This document shows, piece after piece, positions 51,813 to 60,665 of a DNA stretch of 64,000 bases (position 1 is the stretch's first letter; every line of letters starts with the position of its first letter). The notes beneath the pieces are model-generated. The model searched no databases and was not told the origin of the DNA. It saw only the letters and a list, made by a program, of their open reading frames with translations. Source of the DNA: Planctomycetota bacterium (GTDB lineage: Bacteria; Planctomycetota; Planctomycetia; Pirellulales; PNKZ01); contig JAFEBQ010000030.1 of NCBI GenBank assembly GCA_018242585.1, positions 1 through 64,000 of the forward strand. Direction: 5' to 3'. A program made the translations under genes and the position numbers.

Positions 51813-54800
51813 CTATTTCGCCGCGGCTGGACGCCGAGCCAAGCGGATCACGTTCTTGCCGTCGGTGGCCGATTCGTCCGGTTGCTGACTGACCGACTTT
51901 GACTCGGCGCTCGGCTTTGAATCAGCGGCCGGCTTCGATTCCGTCGCTGGCGGCTCGATCGGCTTCAAGCGGCGGATCGTCTTATCCGTTTCGTCGGTCA
52001 AGTCGGGCAATCGCCGCGGCGCCGATGGCGCCAATCGCACGGCCGATGACATACTGTAATCGTAAATCGCATTCGCGCCAGACTTGCTCGCGCCATTCGG
52101 GTTGGCATCGCCATGTTGGCCCGCCTCTTCGGTTCCCTGTACCAGCAGGATCTCCTGCTCGCGTGCCGGCCGAGGCTCGGCCGGTCGGAACATCTTGAAC
52201 CAGTGCTTGAAGTGCAGCCGATCCGCGCTGTTCGACGAGCCCTGCGTCGGCGTCAGCTTGGGCGCTGGCGGCGGCGGGACCGGCTTTTTGGGCAGTTCTT
52301 CCATCGCTCCCTTGGTTTTGGGCATGGGCAACGGCTCGGCCTGGGCCTCGGGGGGCTTGTGCGGATCGATGCCCGCGTCGCGCAGCCATTCATCGGGCAC
52401 CGGCGGCGGCAGAGGTTCGACTTCGACGGGCACCAGGCTGGCGATCAATTCGTCGAACGGGCGATCGATCCAGATGCCGCGCTCGTCCAACTGCATGATC
52501 CCCAGGTCTTGCTCCAACTCCATCCGTTCCGAGTAATAGTTGAGCCAGACGCCCATGAAGTTATTCTGGGCGTTGCGCAAGTCGGAGATCGCGGTCAGCA
52601 AGTTCAGCGCGGCCGTCGGCCCAAGTTGGGGCGCATCCTGCTGACCAGGCTGAACCGCTGGCGGTGGTTGGTTCAAGTCTTCAAGCGTCTTGTCCACGCG
52701 GCGGACGGCAATTGCCACGGCGCGGCGTTGAATCTCGAGATTGACCAGAAACTGTTTCACCGAGCGAATGTCCTGACGCAGCGTCTGGTTCACGCCGTCT
52801 TCGAATTGAATCAGCGTGCGGCGGTCTTGCTGATAGCTGATCAGCGACTGACGATAGTTGTTGCGTTCGAGCAACCGCGTGATCGGCGGGTCCAGGCGAA
52901 TGCTCGCCGTCAAGCTGCCGTTCGACGGGTCGAACGAGACCATGTTGTTGCGGATGGTGCCGTAGTTGCCCGAGAACTGCACCGAAAAGTTCGATCGCAG
53001 CGCGTTGGCGTTGTACGTGATCAAGCGCCAGGTGTTGACGACCGTGAGCCGGTTGTTCATCCAATCCAGGCGATTCTGCCGGGCGATTTCGAGCGCCTGG
53101 GTCGATTCGAGCGAAATCGGATCGACGACAATGCTTTCGAGTCGAGCGCGGACTTGCACCAGCGACAATTCTTGAATGCCGCGGAGCAATTGCATGGCCA
53201 GGGCCACCAGCGTGTCGGCTGACTTGCCCCGGTTGTCCTCGTTGACGGTGCCGCGATAGTTCTTCATCGTGCCGACGCTGCCCTCGAAACGGGCCACTAG
53301 CGTGTTGTATGCGTCGCGGAGCTTGGTCTTTTCTTCTTCGAGCCGCGGCGCTTCCTCGGGCTGCATCAGCTTCAGCCGGCCCGGCGTCGCCAAGTCGAGC
53401 TTGCGCAGATCGTCATCGACTTCGGCCAGGCACTTCTCCACGCGTTCGCGCATGGCGGCGAGCCGATCGGACCCCTCGAGCAATTGCTGGACCGTCGGAT
53501 CCTTGTCGTCATCCGTGCCGATCTGCTCGATGAAGTCGCTCAGATCGTTTTCCAGCGAGCGCGTGTCCCGGTCGATGAACAGGAACTGCTCGATCATCGA
53601 CTCGTCGATCTCGACCGGTAAATGGGGCGGCAGGCCGAGAATCTGCCGCTTGAAGGTGTCGAGCGTGTTCTGGTAGTTGATTTGCGCGTTGAGCAGGTTG
53701 GCCCGCTCGGTCTCGATGTTCTGGCGGAAGATGTCGACCTGGGTGATGTCGATCACGCCGGCCGCCAGGTTCGCTTCCAGCAGCTTGAGCGTCCGCAACT
53801 GCAGATTCAGACTGTCCTCGGTATTGCGCAATTGCTGGCGTTGTTGCAGCAGGCCGATAAAGCCGCCGACTTGCCCCACGCCGCCGCCGGCGAAACCAGC
53901 GCCGGCCGCCGCGCCGCCGCCACCGGCCGTGGCCGCGCCAAAGCCCGCGCGGCCAAAGTTCGTGGCGCCGCCGACGCCGCCCAAGCCGCCGGCCCCTTGG
54001 CCCGAGAAGCCCGTCAAGCCCGTGCCGCCTTGGAAACCACCTTGACGTTGTGGGCCGTTGACCACGAAATAGCCGACGGCCACGTTGGTGAAAAAGCCTT
54101 GGCGGTAGCGCTGGATCGAACGGAGGTTCCCCAGCAAGTTCCGCTCGACAATCGTCAACTGTTCAAGCGCCACGGCTCGGCCGCCGGCGCGCAACAGCGG
54201 TTGAATGATGTTGAAGTTGATCAGCGACGACGTGGTGTTCTGCTCGCCGCCGGTGAACTGCCAAACAAACGAGTTGGCGAACGTCACGACGGCCTGGCCA
54301 CCGGTGGCAAAGTTGCGCTGGAAGGTGAGTCGCGTCGGGTCGTTACCGGTGTTCACGCCGGCAATGCCAAACCCGCTCAGCGCGCCGGCCCCGGTGCCCG
54401 CGGTCAGCAGCGTCGAGTCGTTGCCGGAGCTACTGGCCACCGCGCCGGCCGCCGTGTACGAAGCGCCAAGGCCGCCGTAAAACTGGGTCATGAAGCGGAA
54501 TCGTTCGGTACTGACGTCGAGTGCCGACAGGTACAGCGTTTCGAGCTGCGTGCGGTAGTCGGGCGAATGGATGTAGCCCAACTGCACCGCCCCTTCGAGA
54601 TCGAGCTTGATCTTGCCGTCGGGCGTGACCGGCGTGTACTGGCCGATCATCGCGTACCACTCGGGATTCTCCAGCCGGGCCTGATCGCCCCAACGGTGCC
54701 AAAGCTTGTAGCCTTTTTTACCGGCCACGTTGTGCATGTAGACGTGCGCGGCCGGGTCGTCCGGCGGCATCGGCGTCCGGTCAGGATCGTTCGGATCGTA

Positions 54801-55091
54801 GTAGCGGCTGCGCGGATCGATCTGCAAGTTGAAGCCGGCTGGGATGGCCCAGCGCTGATCGTTCGATTTTTCTTGCACCAGGCCCGTCACGTCTCGATCG
54901 GCCTGCAGGCGGTAACGCGTTCGCGCGCAGCCAACCATCGTCAGCACGGCCACCAGCACGATCAACAGCGGCCAGGCCCGGGGCCAACCGCACGGAGCAT
55001 CCTCGCTGTGATGCGCGAGCGCATGTGGCGCGTGCCCGGTTGCCCGAGGGGCGCTGCTGATTGAGTGGGAAAGGAGTGGTCCGCTCACCAC
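51813..55091 (-). CDS. Very large TolC-family outer-membrane lipoprotein
   Basis: A 1,092-aa product, more than twice the length of TolC. The lipobox MVGC is near residue 54, after an N-terminus started by GTG. A planctomycete-type extension (about 60-180) includes the segment YYDPNDPDRTPMPPDDP. The OEP-type helical repeats follow, containing a Gly/Ala-rich insertion (about 345-405). Long helical pairs include NTEDSLNLQLRTLKLLEANL and RTLIQFEDGVNQTLRQDI. The last 200 residues are Pro/Ser/Lys-rich, with no known domain. It should form an outer-membrane channel, but no adaptor or pump gene is beside it. Confidence 0.88.
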   Translation of the reverse strand: MVSGPLLSHSISSAPRATGHAPHALAHHSEDAPCGWPRAWPLLIVLVAVLTMVGCARTRYRLQADRDVTGLVQEKSNDQRWAIPAGFNLQIDPRSRYYDPNDPDRTPMPPDDPAAHVYMHNVAGKKGYKLWHRWGDQARLENPEWYAMIGQYTPVTPDGKIKLDLEGAVQLGYIHSPDYRTQLETLYLSALDVSTERFRFMTQFYGGLGASYTAAGAVASSSGNDSTLLTAGTGAGALSGFGIAGVNTGNDPTRLTFQRNFATGGQAVVTFANSFVWQFTGGEQNTTSSLINFNIIQPLLRAGGRAVALEQLTIVERNLLGNLRSIQRYRQGFFTNVAVGYFVVNGPQRQGGFQGGTGLTGFSGQGAGGLGGVGGATNFGRAGFGAATAGGGGAAAGAGFAGGGVGQVGGFIGLLQQRQQLRNTEDSLNLQLRTLKLLEANLAAGVIDITQVDIFRQNIETERANLLNAQINYQNTLDTFKRQILGLPPHLPVEIDESMIEQFLFIDRDTRSLENDLSDFIEQIGTDDDKDPTVQQLLEGSDRLAAMRERVEKCLAEVDDDLRKLDLATPGRLKLMQPEEAPRLEEEKTKLRDAYNTLVARFEGSVGTMKNYRGTVNEDNRGKSADTLVALAMQLLRGIQELSLVQVRARLESIVVDPISLESTQALEIARQNRLDWMNNRLTVVNTWRLITYNANALRSNFSVQFSGNYGTIRNNMVSFDPSNGSLTASIRLDPPITRLLERNNYRQSLISYQQDRRTLIQFEDGVNQTLRQDIRSVKQFLVNLEIQRRAVAIAVRRVDKTLEDLNQPPPAVQPGQQDAPQLGPTAALNLLTAISDLRNAQNNFMGVWLNYYSERMELEQDLGIMQLDERGIWIDRPFDELIASLVPVEVEPLPPPVPDEWLRDAGIDPHKPPEAQAEPLPMPKTKGAMEELPKKPVPPPPAPKLTPTQGSSNSADRLHFKHWFKMFRPAEPRPAREQEILLVQGTEEAGQHGDANPNGASKSGANAIYDYSMSSAVRLAPSAPRRLPDLTDETDKTIRRLKPIEPPATESKPAADSKPSAESKSVSQQPDESATDGKNVIRLARRPAAAK

Positions 55092-55278
55092 CGTCTCCGT
55101 GCCTAACGACCTGCTGATCGAGTCAGTGCCGCCGGCGCAGAGTCCGGTTCGGCTCGCGGTTTATCGGCCGTTAAGCTGCGCAAACTTTAACGGTTCTAAC
55201 GGCGCAAGCTGGACGTGCTGGCACAGAAAGGTGCTTAATGATTGCCCGTTTCGCCAAAGTTCCGCTGCTTGCAGCGAA

Positions 55279-55330
55279 GTCCGTTGTCAGTTGCTGATGG
55301 GCACCTATCAGAGTGCAACTGACTACGGAC
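55279..55330. repeat. Small inverted repeat (GTCAGTTGC type)
   Basis: GTCCGTTGTCAGTTGC at 55279-55294 and GCAACTGACTACGGAC at 55315-55330 are inverse copies with one mismatch. They are followed by CAACTGACCACTGACAAAC, which repeats the same words. It lies between two minus-strand genes and contains no gene. Confidence 0.6.
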
Positions 55331-55352
55331 AACTGACCACTGACAAACAGTG

Positions 55353-56951
55353 CTAGCGGCCCACCACTGGCTGCAACCGCGGATCGGCTAAATCCACTCG
55401 ATACATGATCTGGTTGTAATCGTACCGAGGTGTCGCGTCGGGGTTGCCTGAGAAGCTGTTCGTGTAGGTTCCCTCGAAGTAGATCACGCGGCCGCCGTCG
55501 GCGTCGAACTCGGGATGATGCGCCGGGTTGTAAAACGTGTACTTGTCGTGGGTCAAAATCTTGACCGCCGTGCGCCACGGGCCGGTCGGCGCATCGGCCG
55601 TCACCAGCCAAATCTCCCCCAAGAGCGACGTCCCGCCGTATTGCTCGCCGATCACCAGCCAGCGCTTCAAGTAGGCGTTCCAGTGGACCGACGCGGCATG
55701 GATCACGATCGTGCGCCCCTCGGCGTCGCGGGGCAGAAACCGCGCTTCGTCAGTCGTCATCTTCTTGGCGGCGATCAAGTCGCGTTCTTGTTTCGGATCG
55801 ATCGGCACGACGTTGTGCCCCCAACGCCATCGCAATTGCCCCTCGGCGTCGCGCGGGAGCTTGTCGGGAAACTTGGCCGGAGGTGACACCGCTTCGGCTT
55901 CCCACAGCCCAAACGCTTCGTACGCGGCCGGGTTCGTTGCGTCTTCCCAGGTGGCGCGGACGCGGACATTCGGCACGGGCGAAGCGAACGCCAGATAGTC
56001 GACCTCGCCGTCGCGCCAACGCAACGTCTGGCCGTCGGGATGCCGCCAGGCATCGGCCTCGGTCAACTCGCGCAGCACGACAAACTTGTCTTGATCGTCG
56101 TCATAGCGCATCAGGCCGTGGTCGAGTTCCTGTTCCAAATCCTTGCGCCGCGAATAGAAGCACAACAGCCGCTCCGCATGCGCGCTGTCGCGCACGGAAC
56201 ATAAGCCTGCAATCCAGATCACGCCGTCTTTGCTGGGATGCCCGCACATCGGCCGGCTGAAGCCGTTGTCGTTGGTGAAGTATTGCAGGTCGACGCCAAC
56301 CGACGGATCGAGCCCGCCCTGCTCGGGCAGCTTTGAAATCGCGCCGCTGGTCCGAAATTGCCCTAGTGGATAGTCCGGTCGCAACGTGTCGCCCCAGAAC
56401 CAGCGGAACCGGTCCCGATAGAACACGGTCATCACGGTGTCTTGCCCGAGAACCTGTCCATTCAATAGCGGCTCGGCCAGCGGCGGCTTGATACCGAGCA
56501 GCACGCTGTCGCGATAGATCCCGCCACCGGTGATCCGGTACAGTCGTTCGGCAATATTCACACGCCGCAGCTTGAGCGTGGCGCGCTCACCGGCGCGCGG
56601 CGTAAATTGCTTGCCACGAACGCCAAAGCCATCGGCCGGCATCTCGTAGCCGTGACTGCGGACGTGGAAGAACGTCGGCCGGTTCATCAACTCGGGCTCG
56701 TTTAGGGCGACCCAGCCAGCACTGTCGGTGACGAAGCGCACGTGGTGGACCGTTTCGAGTTCCACCAGCGGCACGCCCCGGTCGGTGTCGGCGTCGACGA
56801 CTTGAATGCCAAACCAGTCGTTCGGGTCGGCCTGGACCGAGGCGGCGGGCACATTGACGAGAACCGCCACCAACAGCAGGAAAAGCGGCGTCACACCAAG
56901 CCGGCAGCGCACGCCGGGCGACCTATGTTCTAGTGAGGAGTTGTTTCGCAT
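55353..56951 (-). CDS. Secreted DUF4185-like (beta-propeller) protein
   Basis: A 532-aa product from the ATG at 56951, with a hydrophobic signal segment (about residues 20-41, ending ASVQAD). Motifs YRDRFRWFWGDTLRPDYPLG, GVIWIAGLCSVRD and YFEGTYTNSF resemble the DUF4185/glycoside-hydrolase-43-like five-bladed propeller group. The first hundred residues after the signal form a carboxypeptidase-regulatory-like beta-domain. It probably binds or cleaves sugar polymers in the periplasm. The start overlaps that of the divergent gene by 2 bases (CATG); a GTG 39 bases downstream (codon 14) would also make a good signal peptide. Confidence 0.8.
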   Translation of the reverse strand: MRNNSSLEHRSPGVRCRLGVTPLFLLLVAVLVNVPAASVQADPNDWFGIQVVDADTDRGVPLVELETVHHVRFVTDSAGWVALNEPELMNRPTFFHVRSHGYEMPADGFGVRGKQFTPRAGERATLKLRRVNIAERLYRITGGGIYRDSVLLGIKPPLAEPLLNGQVLGQDTVMTVFYRDRFRWFWGDTLRPDYPLGQFRTSGAISKLPEQGGLDPSVGVDLQYFTNDNGFSRPMCGHPSKDGVIWIAGLCSVRDSAHAERLLCFYSRRKDLEQELDHGLMRYDDDQDKFVVLRELTEADAWRHPDGQTLRWRDGEVDYLAFASPVPNVRVRATWEDATNPAAYEAFGLWEAEAVSPPAKFPDKLPRDAEGQLRWRWGHNVVPIDPKQERDLIAAKKMTTDEARFLPRDAEGRTIVIHAASVHWNAYLKRWLVIGEQYGGTSLLGEIWLVTADAPTGPWRTAVKILTHDKYTFYNPAHHPEFDADGGRVIYFEGTYTNSFSGNPDATPRYDYNQIMYRVDLADPRLQPVVGR

Positions 56952-58470
56952 GGCGACAGTAAATCCGACAGAACCGACACGACTGGACCGGGCGGCGCTC
57001 GCGGCGGCGCTGGCGGCCCTGGTGGGGATGTTCCTGGTCAATCTGGGGCAGCTCACGTTCGTCGATCCTGACTTGTGGCACGAGATGGCTTTGGCGCGCG
57101 AGACGCTTCAACTCGGGCGCTTGCCATTGGAGGATCGCTTCTCGTACACCCCCACAGTTTACCCGGTGGTGCATCACGAGTGGGGGGCCGGGTTCCTGTT
57201 TTATGGCGTGGCTCAGTTGTTGGGTGCGCCGGGGATCATGGCGCTGAAATACGCTCTTTCGCTCGGCGTAGGGGCCTGCTGCTTTCTGGTGGCGCGGCGT
57301 CGCGGAGCGTCGCAGGCGGTGATCATCACCCTGGCGCCGGCGATTTTGCTGGCGGGCTGTTACGGGTTCACGACGATTCGCGCCCAGTTGCTGACGATGT
57401 TCTGCCTGGGGCTGTTGCTCTGGTGCTTGGAACTCGATCGAACTGGACGACGCTGGTGGATGATCGCCTGGCTGCCTGTGCAACTGGTCTGGCTGAATGT
57501 TCATGCCGGCTTTGTCGTCGGACTGGGATTGTTTGCGCTTTACACGGTCGAGCAAGCGGTGCGGCGGCAGCCGTTCCGGCATCTGGTGCTGTTGGGCGCG
57601 GCCCTGGGGGCGTTGGTGTTGGTCAATCCTTATGGCGCGGACTACGTGCCGTACTTGCTGCACGCGCTATCGATGCCGCGGCCGATGATCATCGAGTGGC
57701 GGCCGTTGTGGCAGAACGATCCTGGCACGTTCAGTGTTTATCTGTTGAGCGTGCTGATGGTGGCCTACGCCTGGACGCAACTCGGCCTGCGGCGGATGCA
57801 AGGGCTGCTGGTGTGGGCCGCGACGGCCTATGCGGCGCTGAGCCACACGCGGCACCTGTCATTGTATTTTGTCGTCTGGTTGTGTTTCGTGCCGGCCTGG
57901 TTGCAGCAAACACGCCTCGGCGACCTGGTCGTCAATCTCTGGCAGCGGCGGCGGACGGCGATCGTGGCCTTTTCAAGTGCCATCGCGGTGCTGTGCCTGA
58001 TGCGAATCGTGCCGGCCGCGCCGTGGCAGATGAAAATGCCGAACACCCCGGCCGAAGAGTTGACCGGCCGACCCATGTACCCAACCGGCGCGGTCGATTA
58101 CCTCGGCGAGGTGAAGTTTTCGGGGAACCTGATGGTCCCATTCGTGCCCGGCGGGTACGTGATGTGGAAGCTCCACCCGGCGGTGAAGGTCAGCCTGGAC
58201 GGACGCTACGAAGTGGCGTACCAGCACGGACTGTTGGAACAGATCGAGGCGTTGTACCAGGCCGAGCCGGGCTGGCAGGAGACGCTGGCCCGCTACCCGA
58301 GCGATGCGATCCTGGTGCCGCGCGCGTGCCCGTTGGCCGGCGAACTGGCCAAGGTGGAAACCTGGCGACGTTGCTACCGAGACGGGGCGTATGACATCTA
58401 CACGCGGGCTGATCTAACGCTGCCCGAACTCGACCGTGGCGAAGCAACGACAGCAGGACAGTTTCCGTAA
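56950..58470 (+). CDS. Polytopic membrane protein (GT-C/oligosaccharide-transferase-like)
   Basis: A 506-aa product with about ten TM helices. The first periplasmic loop has FVDPDLWHEMALARE, and VVHHEWGAGFLFYG is a His/Glu-rich loop. Both are typical of GT-C glycosyltransferases that use lipid-linked sugars (acidic loop after TM1). The ATG at 56950 has GAGGAG ten bases upstream. The final 110 residues form a soluble domain. It is divergent from the DUF4185-like gene, sharing the CATG start. The substrate is unknown. Confidence 0.8.
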   Translation: MATVNPTEPTRLDRAALAAALAALVGMFLVNLGQLTFVDPDLWHEMALARETLQLGRLPLEDRFSYTPTVYPVVHHEWGAGFLFYGVAQLLGAPGIMALKYALSLGVGACCFLVARRRGASQAVIITLAPAILLAGCYGFTTIRAQLLTMFCLGLLLWCLELDRTGRRWWMIAWLPVQLVWLNVHAGFVVGLGLFALYTVEQAVRRQPFRHLVLLGAALGALVLVNPYGADYVPYLLHALSMPRPMIIEWRPLWQNDPGTFSVYLLSVLMVAYAWTQLGLRRMQGLLVWAATAYAALSHTRHLSLYFVVWLCFVPAWLQQTRLGDLVVNLWQRRRTAIVAFSSAIAVLCLMRIVPAAPWQMKMPNTPAEELTGRPMYPTGAVDYLGEVKFSGNLMVPFVPGGYVMWKLHPAVKVSLDGRYEVAYQHGLLEQIEALYQAEPGWQETLARYPSDAILVPRACPLAGELAKVETWRRCYRDGAYDIYTRADLTLPELDRGEATTAGQFP

Positions 58471-58537
58471 GCTCGGTTACGATGAGCGTGATCCTTCGAG
58501 AAGCTGTAATGCTGGCCCGGTCGAGTGCTGTGCTTTG

Positions 58538-59269
58538 TCAGGCGGAATGCTTGGCCGTCTTCTGTCTTGTGAATGCCGCGCGAATGGCCTCGGCCAGCTT
58601 GTCTGACGCAATTCGGAATAATTCGAGCTTGCCTATGTTCTCGTTTGTCACGTGAAATTGCCCTTCGCCCACATTGCCGCGATGTTGAGTTTTGGAATAG
58701 TCGGGGTGCGTTTCGACTTCGTGTGATGAAAGCACCCAATACCGTATTTGGTCGCGCCAAACGGCAATCCAAACAATTACGTCGCAGCAAGCTGGTTTGA
58801 TCTGCTGGAAGTTCATCCAGAATGGCTTGGTAGAAACGGATGATAACGCCTTCACGTAAAGAGGCGCATCTACCCCAGCGTCCACTGCACGGGATGCTTT
58901 TACTTCGATCCGAACTCTACCGTCAAGCAGAAAGTCATATTGGCCTGAGTAATTTGAATCCAACTTCTTCGTGGACTTGGCGAGTTCGGGGACAAGCTCT
59001 TTCAAATGTCCCTGCGCCCATGCCTCGCCGAAAGTTCGCGGTGCGCTGATTTCAAAGATATACAGGTACATGTTCCGGGCAATGTAGTTGTCGCGCATCT
59101 CAAGATACTGTTCGAGCGACAAGACATTTTTGGCGAGCAGGTGCGAAATGACGAATTCGTATTCATTAAACGGGTAGACCGAGACGAGGGTATCCAGTCG
59201 CTCGCGGATTTGTTCCGCAGCGGGCAGCTTTGCCAACAACTCATCGATCTCGTTGTGCAGGGCTTCCAT
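58538..59269 (-). CDS. Type II restriction endonuclease, PD-(D/E)xK fold
   Basis: A 243-aa protein placed 3 bp after a DNA methyltransferase gene. An active-site pattern is visible: Asp112 (QYDFLL) and Glu122-Val-Lys124 (IEVKAS), spaced as in PD-(D/E)xK nucleases. The flanking beta strands and the mostly helical N-terminus fit a restriction enzyme. The recognition site is unknown. GC content is visibly lower than that of the neighbours, suggesting horizontal transfer. Confidence 0.8.
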   Translation of the reverse strand: MEALHNEIDELLAKLPAAEQIRERLDTLVSVYPFNEYEFVISHLLAKNVLSLEQYLEMRDNYIARNMYLYIFEISAPRTFGEAWAQGHLKELVPELAKSTKKLDSNYSGQYDFLLDGRVRIEVKASRAVDAGVDAPLYVKALSSVSTKPFWMNFQQIKPACCDVIVWIAVWRDQIRYWVLSSHEVETHPDYSKTQHRGNVGEGQFHVTNENIGKLELFRIASDKLAEAIRAAFTRQKTAKHSA

Positions 59270-59272
59270 GTT

Positions 59273-60277
59273 TTATTCGAAAAGCATTGGCAGCGGCGCG
59301 GTCCTGTTGGGTGCGGCCAGCAGTTCGGATTGATCAGCATCAATGGCGTCAGGGAATTCTTTTTCAAATGGGTGGCCATTCTGCCAACCAAGTCGGCCCG
59401 TCTGCCGGTAGCGTTCTAGGCGGCGTATGCTGATTTCACAGTAGATCGGGTCGATGTCCGTCGTGATGCACCGTCGATCAAGCATCTCCGCCGCGAGTAG
59501 CGTGGAACCTGAGTGCGCAAAAAAATCGAGGATCACGTCACCCTTTTGGGAACTAGCACGGATGATCCGCTCGATGCACTTCAGTGGCTTTTGTGCGTAG
59601 CAGCCGGAAACATTTTCTTCCATCCGATAAAACACTTGCTGTATGTCAACCCATACGTTTCCCGCGCGAATCGTGTCGGATTTGCTCCGTTCAAGGTTTT
59701 CGGTCACGCAACCATTTACTTCCTTGTAGTATCCACGCAGAATCTTCGGAATATCCGTGTACTCCGCTTCGACATTGAAAGCGGGCGAGCCTTTCACGTA
59801 GTACAGGAGTTCCTGGCGTACCGCCATCCAGTTCTTTTGCGTACCATAACCGCGCTGATTCCTCATCGTGATAAAACTGCGGGCTGCAAAAGGTTCTTCG
59901 CGCATCATCACTATGAAATCAGCGAGCGGCTGGAATCCGTCACGTTGATCCGCCCCCAACCAGACATAGAGGGAGCCCTCGTGAGCGAGGACATCGTGGG
60001 TAATCCGAACCCAGCGCCTGGACCACTCGGTGTATTCCCCAATACTGCGACGCTCGAACGCGACCAGGTTGTAGGGCGGATCATGGATAGCCAGGGTTGG
60101 TGATACATCGCCGACCAGGGACTTTACGGACTTCAAGTCGGTCGCATCCAAGCAGCCCACGACGTGCTTTCCAGCGGGATCGCGCCACACGCCCCCTGCC
60201 TTCAGTCGGCAATGAGGCAGAAGCCGATCTCGCCATTCGGAAGAGGTATCCAGTCTTGGCAAGGGGTTGTTTTTCAT
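59273..60277 (-). CDS. Site-specific DNA adenine methyltransferase (beta class)
   Basis: A 334-aa amino-methyltransferase. The catalytic motif IV is DPPYN (66-70), typical of N6-adenine enzymes. The SAM-binding motif I is DFFAHSGSTLL (251-261), located after the target-recognition part, so the order IV-TRD-I marks the beta class. Its partner nuclease gene starts 3 bp downstream, so they form a type II restriction-modification operon in which the methylase is made first. Base composition is lower in GC than the rest of the window. Confidence 0.92.
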   Translation of the reverse strand: MKNNPLPRLDTSSEWRDRLLPHCRLKAGGVWRDPAGKHVVGCLDATDLKSVKSLVGDVSPTLAIHDPPYNLVAFERRSIGEYTEWSRRWVRITHDVLAHEGSLYVWLGADQRDGFQPLADFIVMMREEPFAARSFITMRNQRGYGTQKNWMAVRQELLYYVKGSPAFNVEAEYTDIPKILRGYYKEVNGCVTENLERSKSDTIRAGNVWVDIQQVFYRMEENVSGCYAQKPLKCIERIIRASSQKGDVILDFFAHSGSTLLAAEMLDRRCITTDIDPIYCEISIRRLERYRQTGRLGWQNGHPFEKEFPDAIDADQSELLAAPNRTAPLPMLFE

Positions 60278-60665
60278 AGGCGGAGTCTACGAGCCTCGCG
60301 AGTCCGATGCCACCCAAGTGGCGAGATTGTTAATCGCTAGCCAAATTGTGCTAAATTACGACCGGCTGCGATAGGCTACTCCCATTGATCTTCCAGGGGA
60401 CGCGAGAAGGCCACGCGAGCCCGCGTTGACGCGATTCACGTCTTCTCTTCTTTCCTCGCAATTCGCGCCGATACTGGTCCGACGCTATCAGAGTTGGACT
60501 GCGGCGACGGAACTACGGCGAGCTAATTCCCTAAAGCCCGATTACTGCGATCGCGAGCAACGCCGCGCGCTTGACTTGGGTGGCCTAGCGATTCAGAATC
60601 GACTTTTTAGGCTGTTCCACAGCCCCCAACTCGTCAGCTCGTCACCTTTGCGATCGAGTCTTCTT
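60278..60665. other. Intergenic region between R-M operon and lipoprotein gene
   Basis: No gene is supported here. The part next to the methyltransferase (about 60325-60375) is AT-rich and contains TAAATT words that could serve a promoter. An upstream open frame of the lipoprotein gene runs through this DNA but has no signal-like start before the ATG at 60666. Confidence 0.5.

Noticed and set aside
53622-55064. 480-codon plus-strand frame opposite the TolC-like gene
   Set aside because: No domain or signal; the minus strand has clear OEP helices.
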